Positions 1 through 5,434 are shown, counted from the stretch's first letter. The stretch is DNA of 5,493 nt from an uncultured Clostridium sp. (GCA_900556945.1 USQP01000064.1:1-5493); one strand, 5' to 3'. Notes: generated by a model not told the origin, from the letters alone. A program made the numbers and translations.

Positions 1-1
1 G

Positions 2-32
2 TTGTAATATTTTTGTAATATTTTTGTAATAC
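2..32. repeat. 11-bp tandem repeat with phased T-tracts
   Basis: The unit TTGTAATATTT occurs at 2-12 and 13-23 and in part at 24-32, with G at 4, 15 and 26, so the period is exactly 11 bp. Five-base T-tracts at 10-14 and 21-25 are followed by AAATTT (33-38) and a seven-A run (42-48), each about one helical turn from the last. Such phasing is known to bend DNA, and it lies just upstream of the promoter at 62-90. It may be an upstream promoter element or simply AT-rich slippage. The window also begins here, so the repeat may continue or may have broken the assembly. Confidence 0.6.
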
Positions 33-61
33 AAATTTAATAAAAAAATATAAATATAATC

Positions 62-90
62 TTGTAGTTTTTTGTTAGTTAATGTATAAT
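62..90 (+). promoter_or_regulatory. Probable sigma-A promoter of the 279-residue gene
   Basis: A perfect -10 hexamer TATAAT lies at 85-90. Exactly 17 bp upstream is TTGTAG (62-67), which keeps only the TTG of the -35 consensus. Transcription would start near 97, giving a leader of about 46 nt before the ATG at 143. The weak -35 might be compensated by the phased A/T-tracts upstream. Confidence 0.55.
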
Positions 91-142
91 TATAAAAGAA
101 GAGCAAAAAGCATCACGCGTAAGATAAAGGAGGTAATTTACA

Positions 143-982
143 ATGTCTAAATCTGGCATAGTAAATGTGAGAATGGTTATCACAGAAGAAAAAATGTTAT
201 CCAATATAGATAAAGTTCAAAAATTAATTAATCCAAAAAGTAAAAAACAAATTGTTCAATTAGAAGACGATACATACTTTAAGGATTTAGTAGAGTCAAT
301 TAAGACATATTTAATTGAATATCCAAAAAAGAAAAACTTTCCTACAAGTGTTTATAAAGCCGCTTATGGGTTAGTTGAATTTGCGACAAATCAATTTGAA
401 GATAATACGAAGAAAATAGAAGAATTAATTAGACAAAGAGAACAAAATATAGCATCAGCAGGACAACTAAAGGAAATTATGGATGTGGTTGTTAATAAAG
501 AAAAAGAATGGAAGGACCAAGTAAAAAAAGCAGAAGAAACTTTTGGAGAAGACATTATTGAAACATTAACAATTGTTGGAAAAGCTAAAAGTACAAAATC
601 GCAGAATTATCAAGATGCTGTAAAACTTTTAAATGCTAGAATCAATAATTTAGAATCGAATTTACATATAGAAATAGATATGGAAAGAATTGAAGATAGA
701 TCAAAAGCTTTAAGTTATATTGGAATAGAAATAGCAGATGCTTTAAAATCAATTCCGACACCAGTAGAAGAGATAGAAGAACAAGTGATTCAAGAACCAC
801 AACAAGTTGAAGCAGGAGAGCAACAACAATATAGGCAAGAAACAACTTTTGAAGCAAAACCAAGTTTATGGCAAAGATTTAAAAATAGTAAATTTGTAAG
901 AGCTGTAAAGGCTATTACAAGAATTAGAATTGTAATAGATGCTCCAGATGCACTTCCAGAAGGAAGAGGAGAAAATCGATAA
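143..982 (+). CDS. Unrecognised 279-residue helical protein with Glu/Gln linker and basic C-terminal segment
   Basis: I do not recognise the family. The start is well supported: AAAGGAGGT at 126-134 leaves 8 nt before the ATG. Residues about 15-205 look mostly helical and highly charged, with heptad-like stretches around 85-135 and 155-200 that could form coiled coils. Residues 206-238 form a low-complexity Glu/Gln-rich linker with several PxxVEE-like acidic runs. A compact basic, aromatic segment follows (about 241-263, containing LWQRFKNSKFVRAVK), and the tail is short and Asp/Glu/Pro-rich (IDAPDALPEGRGE). There is no signal peptide and no clear membrane span, so a cytoplasmic location is inferred. 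The basic segment after a flexible linker could bind a membrane surface, nucleic acid or a partner protein. The gene has its own promoter and terminator and shares no operon with rnj. The coding call is firm; the function is unknown. Confidence 0.85.
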   Translation: MSKSGIVNVRMVITEEKMLSNIDKVQKLINPKSKKQIVQLEDDTYFKDLVESIKTYLIEYPKKKNFPTSVYKAAYGLVEFATNQFEDNTKKIEELIRQREQNIASAGQLKEIMDVVVNKEKEWKDQVKKAEETFGEDIIETLTIVGKAKSTKSQNYQDAVKLLNARINNLESNLHIEIDMERIEDRSKALSYIGIEIADALKSIPTPVEEIEEQVIQEPQQVEAGEQQQYRQETTFEAKPSLWQRFKNSKFVRAVKAITRIRIVIDAPDALPEGRGENR

Positions 983-988
983 TAAGTA

Positions 989-1024
989 AAAAAGAAGCTA
1001 GATAATTAAAACTAGCTTCTTTTT
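989..1024 (+). terminator. Intrinsic terminator after the 279-residue gene
   Basis: A perfect 13-bp stem pairs AAAAAGAAGCTAG (989-1001) with CTAGCTTCTTTTT (1012-1024) around a 10-nt loop. The stem begins 7 nt after the stop codon and ends in a U-tract. The left arm's A-run means it could also stop transcription from the other strand. It separates this gene from rnj. Confidence 0.85.
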
Positions 1025-1082
1025 ATATGGATTCTTTCAGTTGAAATTATCAGTAAAGACGAATTATTTTGAGGAGAAAACC

Positions 1083-1099
1083 ATGTGGCATTGCCATAT
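1083..1099. promoter_or_regulatory. 17-bp near-palindrome, candidate operator
   Basis: TGGCA-T-TGCCA (1086-1096) extends to a 17-bp inverted repeat with 7 of 8 half-site positions matching. A further TGGCA lies at 1107-1111, directly before the -35 hexamer. The centre at 1091 is about 60 bp upstream of the inferred rnj transcription start, a usual position for an activator site. Whether a protein binds here is inference; RNA structure is an alternative if the region is transcribed. Confidence 0.35.
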
Positions 1100-1157
1100 C
1101 GTCTTTTGGCATGATTTGACTTTTGGGGAGAAATATAGTAAAATATTTCTAGTGTGA
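1083..1157 (+). CDS. Possible 24-residue small ORF (doubtful)
   Basis: An ATG at 1083 follows GAGGAG (1071-1076) with a 6-nt spacer, which is as good as the ribosome site of gltX. The predicted peptide begins MWHCHIVFWHDL and is unusually rich in Trp and His. Against it, no good promoter lies between the terminator ending at 1024 and the ribosome site: TTGAAA at 1041-1046 lacks a good -10. The ORF also runs through the promoter at 1116-1144. The ribosome site and start lie inside the possible stem 1055-1062/1099-1106. It could be a real small protein, a decayed gene end or chance. Confidence 0.2.
   Translation: MWHCHIVFWHDLTFGEKYSKIFLV
1116..1144 (+). promoter_or_regulatory. Strong sigma-A promoter driving the rnj leader
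   Basis: TTGACT (1116-1121) and TAAAAT (1139-1144) are separated by exactly 17 bp, and each matches consensus at five of six positions. Transcription should start near 1151, leaving a leader of about 195 nt before the rnj ATG. It is the only good promoter I see between the terminator at 1024 and the rnj start. Confidence 0.75.
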
Positions 1158-1203
1158 ATATAATTGATCGGAATTTATTAAAATATCAATGGAGTTATAT
1201 GTT

Positions 1204-1266
1204 ATGGTTAAGAGATGTAAGAAGCCACATATAATTAAGCTCTATTATTCTGTACAGATGAATTAA
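1204..1266 (+). CDS. Candidate 20-codon upstream ORF in the rnj leader
   Basis: An ATG at 1204 follows GGAG (1191-1194) with a 9-nt spacer and opens 20 codons ending in TAA at 1264-1266. The peptide begins MVKRCKKPH and is basic. The same GGAG could serve an ATG at 1199 in another frame, giving an 11-residue peptide (1199-1234), though its 4-nt spacer is tight. Translation would disrupt the stem 1195-1209/1223-1234, as expected of a leader peptide. There is no run of one regulatory codon as in classical amino-acid attenuators, so the function is open and the ORF could be chance. Confidence 0.25.
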   Translation: MVKRCKKPHIIKLYYSVQMN

Positions 1267-1283
1267 AAATAGTAAATTAGGTC

Positions 1284-1315
1284 AAAATTAGTTTAGAGAT
1301 TAAACTAATTTTTTT
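1284..1315 (+). terminator. Terminator-like hairpin inside the rnj leader
   Basis: AAAATTAGTTTA (1284-1295) and TAAACTAATTTT (1301-1312) form a perfect 12-bp stem with a 5-nt loop, and the T-run spans 1309-1315. It lies 31 nt before the rnj ATG, downstream of the only good promoter. The stem has a single G-C pair, so termination may be weak or conditional. A direct repeat of AAATTAG (1274-1280 and 1285-1291) allows a 7-bp alternative pairing with the right arm. Confidence 0.5.
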
Positions 1316-1345
1316 AACAATTTTATAAAAAAGAAAGGAGAATAT

Positions 1346-3187
1346 ATGACAGAAGAAAATAAAAAGAGAGTGAATAGCAGAGAAGTAAAGGAAGATTCTA
1401 CTACAAGAAGGAGAACAAAAAATATTGATAATAAACAAGAAGAAGGAAAGGAAAGTAAAACAACCAAAAGACCCTATAAAAGAAAAAATACGAATAAGCC
1501 AAGTAAACAAGAGGATGCCATTTTTAAAAAGTCAAAATTAAAAATTATCCCATTGGGAGGATTACACGAAATTGGAAAAAATATTACAGTATTTGAATAT
1601 GAGAATGAAATAATAGTGGTGGACTGTGGATTGTCCTTTCCAGAGGATGATATGCTGGGAATCGATTTAGTGATACCAGATATCACATATTTAGAGAAAA
1701 ATGTGGATAAAATAAAAGGATTAGTTATTACACATGGACACGAAGATCATATTGGATCAGTTCCTTATTTATTAAAGAAAATTAATATACCTATTTATGC
1801 TACTAGATTAGCAGCAGGATTAATTAGAAATAAATTAGAAGAACACAAATTATTAAGAAGTACAAAATTGCATGAAGTTATGCAAGGACAAACAATAAAG
1901 TTTGGAAAGAACTTTAAAGTAGAGTTTATAAGAAGTTCACACAGCATACCAGATTCAGTAATGCTAGCCATTACAACACCAGCAGGAACCGTATTGCATA
2001 CAGGAGATTTTAAAGTTGATTATACTCCGATTGATGGAAAGTTAATGGATTTTGGAAGAATTGCAGAACTAGGGAATAAAGGGATATTAGCATTAATGTC
2101 AGATAGTACAAATTCAGAGCGAAAAGGATTTACTATGTCTGAAAGTTCAGTGGGAGAAGTCTTTGACAAATTATTCTTACATTGTACGAAAAGAATTGTA
2201 GTGGCAACTTTTGCCTCTAATGTTCATAGAGTACAACAAATTGTGAATTCTGCTGTTAAATATAATAGAAAAATTGCTGTATGTGGTAGAAGTATGATTA
2301 ACATGATTACGACAGCAAGAGAGTTAGGTTATATTAAATGTCCAGAAAATATATTTATTGATATTGATATGATTAATAACTATACGGATGACCAACTAGT
2401 TATCATAACAACAGGAAGCCAAGGGGAGCCAATGTCAGCCTTAACAAGAATGGCTGCTGGAGATCATAGAAAAGTGAAAATAACACAAAATGACTTAGTC
2501 ATTATTTCTGCAACACCAATACCAGGAAATGAAAAGTTTGTATCAAAAGTAATTGATGACTTAATGCAAATTGGTGCAGAAGTAGTTTATAGTTCTCTAT
2601 ATGATATTCATGTTTCAGGACATGCTTGTCAAGAAGAGCAAAAATTAATTCTTGCTTTAGCCAAACCAAAATACTTTATACCAGTACATGGTGAATATAG
2701 ACAATTAATTGCACATAGTGAAACTGCTCAAAGCATGGGAATTGATAAAGACAACATTATTATGCTGACCAATGGTAGAGTTTTAGAAATAGATGAGAAT
2801 GGAGCAGAATTTACAAGTTCTGTACCAAATGGAAGAGTATTAGTTGATGGACTTGGCGTTGGAGATGTTGGAAATATTGTATTACGAGACAGACAACATT
2901 TATCTCAAGATGGTTTAATTGTAATTGTATTAACAATGGATTCATCAACAGGAGAAGTAATAGCAGGACCTGATGTTATTTCAAGAGGCTTTGTCTATGT
3001 AAGAGAAGCCGAAAATTTAATGGATGATGTAAAATCAGTTGTTAGACACGAAATAAAGAAATGTGAAGAAAAAGGAATTAGAGATTGGGCAACGATAAAA
3101 TCTACAACAAGAGAAAATTTAAGAGATTATATTTTTACTAAAACGAAGAGAAATCCAATGATTATTCCGATTATTATGGAAGTATAA
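1346..3187 (+). CDS. rnj: Ribonuclease J (metallo-beta-lactamase/beta-CASP nuclease)
   Basis: RNase J is a cytoplasmic zinc-dependent 5'-3' exoribonuclease and endoribonuclease of mRNA decay and RNA maturation in Firmicutes. The start is set by AAAGGAG (1334-1340), 5 nt before the ATG. Residues 1-63 are a Lys/Arg-rich, probably disordered extension, absent from Bacillus-type RNase J of about 555 residues and possibly RNA-binding. The core starts at KLKIIPLGGLHEIGKN (64-79). Metal ligands are visible in HGHEDH (130-135), H199, D221 of HTGDFK (218-223) and H448 of PVHGEYR. The beta-CASP domain shows SDSTN (252-256), ATFASNVHR (288-295), TTGSQGEPMSAL (355-366) and HVSGHA (422-427). The C-terminal domain follows to 613, so the protein looks complete and active. 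It is monocistronic, with its own leader and terminator. The single-subunit symbol rnj is used because rnjA and rnjB cannot be told apart here. Confidence 0.97.
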   Translation: MTEENKKRVNSREVKEDSTTRRRTKNIDNKQEEGKESKTTKRPYKRKNTNKPSKQEDAIFKKSKLKIIPLGGLHEIGKNITVFEYENEIIVVDCGLSFPEDDMLGIDLVIPDITYLEKNVDKIKGLVITHGHEDHIGSVPYLLKKINIPIYATRLAAGLIRNKLEEHKLLRSTKLHEVMQGQTIKFGKNFKVEFIRSSHSIPDSVMLAITTPAGTVLHTGDFKVDYTPIDGKLMDFGRIAELGNKGILALMSDSTNSERKGFTMSESSVGEVFDKLFLHCTKRIVVATFASNVHRVQQIVNSAVKYNRKIAVCGRSMINMITTARELGYIKCPENIFIDIDMINNYTDDQLVIITTGSQGEPMSALTRMAAGDHRKVKITQNDLVIISATPIPGNEKFVSKVIDDLMQIGAEVVYSSLYDIHVSGHACQEEQKLILALAKPKYFIPVHGEYRQLIAHSETAQSMGIDKDNIIMLTNGRVLEIDENGAEFTSSVPNGRVLVDGLGVGDVGNIVLRDRQHLSQDGLIVIVLTMDSSTGEVIAGPDVISRGFVYVREAENLMDDVKSVVRHEIKKCEEKGIRDWATIKSTTRENLRDYIFTKTKRNPMIIPIIMEV

Positions 3188-3197
3188 AAAAATATGG

Positions 3198-3230
3198 AAA
3201 TACCAAGTCTTTGGCGACTTGGTATTTTTT
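3198..3230 (+). terminator. Intrinsic terminator of rnj
   Basis: AAATACCAAGTC (3198-3209) and GACTTGGTATTT (3216-3227) form a perfect 12-bp stem with a 6-nt loop TTTGGC, followed by T's to 3230. It starts 10 nt after the rnj stop codon. It is the clearest rho-independent terminator in the window. Confidence 0.9.
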
Positions 3231-3241
3231 GCCTGTTATGA

Positions 3242-3283
3242 AAGGAAACAAAGGAACAGAGCAAACTGTTCCTTTGTTTCCTT
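3242..3283. repeat. 18-bp perfect inverted repeat between rnj and gltX
   Basis: AAGGAAACAAAGGAACAG (3242-3259) is perfectly complementary to 3266-3283, with a 6-nt loop AGCAAA. No T-run follows on the plus strand (the next bases are AAAAAA), and only three T's follow on the minus strand, so it is not a standard terminator. Each arm is itself an imperfect double of AAAGGAA (or TTCCTTT), resembling Shine-Dalgarno and anti-Shine-Dalgarno sequences. It lies between the rnj terminator and the gltX promoter. It may be a mobile intergenic repeat, an RNase III-type processing stem or a second barrier to readthrough. Confidence 0.8.
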
Positions 3284-3318
3284 AAAAAATATCGAATCCA
3301 CAAAATAGTTTATAGCAC

Positions 3319-3347
3319 TTGAAATATAAGCTAATAATTGATATAAT
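3319..3347 (+). promoter_or_regulatory. Extended -10 sigma-A promoter of gltX
   Basis: TTGAAA (3319-3324), a 17-bp spacer and a perfect TATAAT (3342-3347) preceded by the TGn extension (3339-3341) make the strongest promoter in the window. The start would be near 3354, giving a leader of about 29 nt. That is too short for a T-box or riboswitch, so gltX is probably constitutive. Confidence 0.85.
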
Positions 3348-3382
3348 ATGAAAAGTTATAAATAGTAAATGAGGAGAGAAAG

Positions 3383-5035
3383 ATGGATTACAAAGATTTA
3401 GCAAATTTAATATTTCCAGAAGCAAAGGAAATTTCATATTATGAAGAAAAATATTCTAGAAGAGATTTAAAAGAAGGGGCAGTTGTAACAAGATATGCTC
3501 CAAGTCCAACTGGAGTTATGCATATTGGAGGATTGTATCAAGCTTTAATCGCAAAAAAAATAGCAGAACAGACAGAAGGAGTTTTTTTTGTAAGAATAGA
3601 AGACACAGATCAAAAAAGAGAAGTGAAAGATGCTATCAATGGAATTATTAATAGCTTGAGTGAATTTGGAATGGAACCAGATGAAGGAGTGGTTTCTGAA
3701 ACAGAAGAAAAAGGAAACTACGGACCATATAAGCAATCGCAGAGAAAAGAAATCTACCAAGCCTATGCAAAATACTTAATTGAACAAGGAAAAGCTTATC
3801 CATGTTTTTGTACGCCAGAAGAAGGAGAAAAAATAAGAGCAAAACAAGAAGCAGCTAAAATTAGACCGGGTTATTATGGAATATGGGCTAAATGCAGAAA
3901 TTACACAGTAGAAGAAATGATAGAAAAAATAAAAAACGGAGAAAGTTATATCATTCGTTTTAAATCCCCAGGTCGAGAAGATAAAAAGATGAAGCATCAT
4001 GATTTAATTAAAGGAAATGTAGATTTTCCAGAAAATGACCAAGACATTGTAATTATGAAAGCAGATGGATTACCTACCTATCATTTTGCACACGCTATTG
4101 ATGACCATTTAATGAGAACAACACATGTAATCCGTGGTGATGAGTGGCTATCTTCTGTTCCATTACATTTACAATTATTTCATGAGTTAGGATTTAAAGC
4201 TCCTAAATATGCTCATATTGCACCAATTATGAAAAATGATAATGGAAATAAAAGAAAATTAAGCAAAAGAAAGGATGCCGAAGCGGCAGTTAGCTATTAT
4301 GAAGAAGAAGGAATTCCAGAAGAGGCAGTAAAAGAATATCTATTAAATATTGCAAATTCAAATTTTGAAAATTGGAAAAGAGCGAATCCAGATCAATCAA
4401 TCAAAGAGTTCGAACTTCAACTCAACAAAATGAGTGTTAGTGGAGCCTTATTTGATATGGTAAAATTACTAGATGTAGGAAAAACGGTCATATCAAGAAT
4501 GACAGCAGAAAAAGTATACGAAGAATCCTTGAATTGGGCGCAAAAGCATGATGAAGAATTAGCAAAAATGTTAGAAGATAAAGAGTATGCTTTAAAAATA
4601 TTTGGTATGGAAAGAGGAAGTAAAAAGCCAAGAAAAGATATTGCAAAATGGTCGGAAGTAAAAGGCAATATAGAATATATGTATGATGAAAAATTCTATG
4701 ATATGGTACAAGAATATCCATATCAAGTGATTCAAGATAAAGAAGATATTAAAAAGATATTGACTTTGTATCTTGAAAAATATTATGACGAAAAGGATGA
4801 CAAACAAACTTGGTTTGATAAAATAAAAGAGTTAGCAGGAGAAATGGGATATGCCAAAGAGGTGAAAGAATTTAAAGCCAATCCAGAACAATATAAAGCT
4901 CATGTTGGAGATGTAAGCACGGTTTTAAGAGTAGCTTTAACAGGTAGAACCAATACACCAGATATGTATGAAATTATGCAAATTTTAGGAAAAGATAGAA
5001 TGGCAAAGAGATTTGAAAAAGCAAAAGCAGAATAA
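3383..5035 (+). CDS. gltX: Glutamyl-tRNA synthetase, long clostridial form
   Basis: This class I enzyme joins glutamate to tRNA-Glu in the cytoplasm using ATP. In organisms lacking GlnRS it also mischarges tRNA-Gln for the GatCAB amidotransferase; whether that applies here cannot be seen. The start is supported by GAGGAG (3371-3376), 6 nt before the ATG. At 550 residues it exceeds the usual 470-490, mainly through a 35-residue N-terminal extension before TRYAPSPTG (36-44) plus a longer C-terminal half. The HIGH signature is HIGG (47-50), RIEDTDQKR follows (71-79), RGDEWLSS is at 251-258 and the KMSKS signature is KLSKR (292-296). CFC (141-143) and C171 resemble the GluRS zinc site, but the position equivalent to the fourth ligand is Asn173. 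Residues after about 340 form the anticodon-binding region. This matches, from memory, the longer GluRS form common in Clostridia. It is monocistronic, with its own promoter and terminator. Confidence 0.96.
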   Translation: MDYKDLANLIFPEAKEISYYEEKYSRRDLKEGAVVTRYAPSPTGVMHIGGLYQALIAKKIAEQTEGVFFVRIEDTDQKREVKDAINGIINSLSEFGMEPDEGVVSETEEKGNYGPYKQSQRKEIYQAYAKYLIEQGKAYPCFCTPEEGEKIRAKQEAAKIRPGYYGIWAKCRNYTVEEMIEKIKNGESYIIRFKSPGREDKKMKHHDLIKGNVDFPENDQDIVIMKADGLPTYHFAHAIDDHLMRTTHVIRGDEWLSSVPLHLQLFHELGFKAPKYAHIAPIMKNDNGNKRKLSKRKDAEAAVSYYEEEGIPEEAVKEYLLNIANSNFENWKRANPDQSIKEFELQLNKMSVSGALFDMVKLLDVGKTVISRMTAEKVYEESLNWAQKHDEELAKMLEDKEYALKIFGMERGSKKPRKDIAKWSEVKGNIEYMYDEKFYDMVQEYPYQVIQDKEDIKKILTLYLEKYYDEKDDKQTWFDKIKELAGEMGYAKEVKEFKANPEQYKAHVGDVSTVLRVALTGRTNTPDMYEIMQILGKDRMAKRFEKAKAE

Positions 5036-5047
5036 AATTAATGAAAT

Positions 5048-5087
5048 AAAAAACGATATTTCTAAATTTAAGAAATATCGTTTTTTT
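5048..5087. terminator. Bidirectional terminator shared by gltX and the XRE gene
   Basis: AAAAAACGATATTTCT (5048-5063) pairs perfectly over 16 bp with AGAAATATCGTTTTTT (5071-5086) around a 7-nt loop. A seven-T run (5081-5087) serves gltX, and the six-A run (5048-5053) supplies U's for the minus-strand gene. The stop codon of the minus-strand gene (5086-5088) overlaps the outer end of the stem, so the two convergent genes end back to back on one hairpin. Confidence 0.9.
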
Positions 5088-5424
5088 AATAATTCTTATC
5101 CATATGAATAATAATTTCTTTTAAGAGAGATTTTGTTTCTTCAGATAATTGATTCATATATGTTTGTAAATCGGTATCCAATGTTTTTTCTTGAAAAGTT
5201 AAAAAATCAGAAAAAAGATAATTAGGAGTTATTTTTAAAAAATTACACAAATTTAATAAAGTAGGAATACTACCAATATTTCTACCATTTTCAATGTTTC
5301 TAAGTAAATCTGTTGAAATATCGATATGTTCAGAAACATAATCTTGTGTATATTGATGGGATAATCTAGCTTGTTTTATTTTATTTCCCATTGTTTTTAG
5401 GACATCATTACTTGTGATTAACAA
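5086..5424 (-). CDS. XRE-family helix-turn-helix transcriptional regulator
   Basis: This 112-residue protein carries a Cro/C1-type (XRE) DNA-binding domain at about 13-71. The conserved pattern GNKIKQAR..(Y)TQ..(V)S..IDIS...(L)(R)(N)IE(N)G(R) is followed by IPTLLNLCNFLKITPNYLF. The recognition segment is about residues 26-45. The C-terminal 40 residues (72-112) are charged, look helical and probably dimerise; there is no peptidase, kinase or sensor domain. The best start is TTG at 5424-5422, preceded by AGGTG. An in-frame ATG at residue 12 has no ribosome site and would begin right at the domain edge. The targets are unknown; such small regulators often repress themselves, nearby genes or mobile-element functions. 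It is convergent with gltX, so any partner gene lies beyond 5466, outside this window. Confidence 0.88.
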   Translation of the reverse strand: MLITSNDVLKTMGNKIKQARLSHQYTQDYVSEHIDISTDLLRNIENGRNIGSIPTLLNLCNFLKITPNYLFSDFLTFQEKTLDTDLQTYMNQLSEETKSLLKEIIIHMDKNY

Positions 5425-5429
5425 AATAA

Positions 5430-5434
5430 CACCT
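5430..5434 (-). promoter_or_regulatory. Ribosome binding site supporting the TTG start of the XRE gene
   Basis: On the minus strand AGGTG (5434-5430) lies 5 nt before TTG at 5424-5422. No comparable site precedes the in-frame ATG at residue 12. A possible -10 TAGAAT lies at 5449-5444, but a -35 at 17-bp spacing would fall at 5467-5472, in the adapter, so the promoter is cut by the end of genomic sequence. Confidence 0.5.

Larger units (their letters stand above)
1025..1345 (+). other. Non-coding region between the 279-residue gene and rnj
   Basis: This stretch holds no convincing conserved protein gene. In order, I see a possible stem pairing AAAGACGA (1055-1062) with TCGTCTTT (1099-1106), a 24-codon ORF with a good ribosome site (1083-1157), a near-palindrome (1083-1099), a strong promoter (1116-1144), and an inferred transcript leader from about 1151. 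Within that leader are three potential stem-loops, a small ORF (1204-1266) and a perfect 10-bp palindrome TCTGTACAGA (1249-1258). The details are given in separate entries. Confidence 0.7.
1151..1345 (+). ncRNA. Structured leader RNA of rnj (candidate attenuator region)
   Basis: This is the inferred 5' untranslated region of rnj. Three stem-loops can be drawn by eye. The first pairs ATTGAT (1163-1168) with ATCAAT (1185-1190). The second pairs TTATATGT (1195-1202) with ACATATAA (1227-1234) and continues after a 3-nt bulge with GGTT (1206-1209) against AGCC (1223-1226), including one G-U pair. The third is the terminator-like hairpin at 1284-1315. I recognise no known riboswitch or T-box sequence. 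The ends are inferred from the promoter and the rnj start. It might instead be a free-standing small RNA of about 165 nt ending at 1315. Confidence 0.45.

Noticed and set aside
1..32. CRISPR repeats
   Set aside because: The unit is 11 bp with no spacers, so it is a simple tandem repeat.
115..120. GC-rich palindrome ACGCGT in the leader of the 279-residue gene
   Set aside because: It is conspicuous in AT-rich sequence but only 6 bp long, with no matching second site or clear role.
1277..1686. Minus-strand open frames over the 5' part of rnj (1277-1510 and 1474-1686)
   Set aside because: They lie antisense to a clearly conserved gene, are rich in Phe/Ile/Leu from complementing A-rich codons, and lack ribosome sites. 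The same applies to minus-strand frames at 642-863 and within 3545-4807.
3242..3283. Second intrinsic terminator after rnj
   Set aside because: The stem is strong but there is no U-tract on the plus strand and only three T's on the minus strand. It is listed as an inverted repeat instead.
3188..3382. T-box or riboswitch ahead of gltX
   Set aside because: The promoter at 3319-3347 leaves only about 29 nt of leader, and no specifier loop or T-box core sequence is present.
5086..5391. Shorter XRE protein starting at the ATG of residue 12
   Set aside because: It has no ribosome site, while TTG at 5424 has AGGTG at good spacing. It remains possible, since XRE proteins often start close to the domain.
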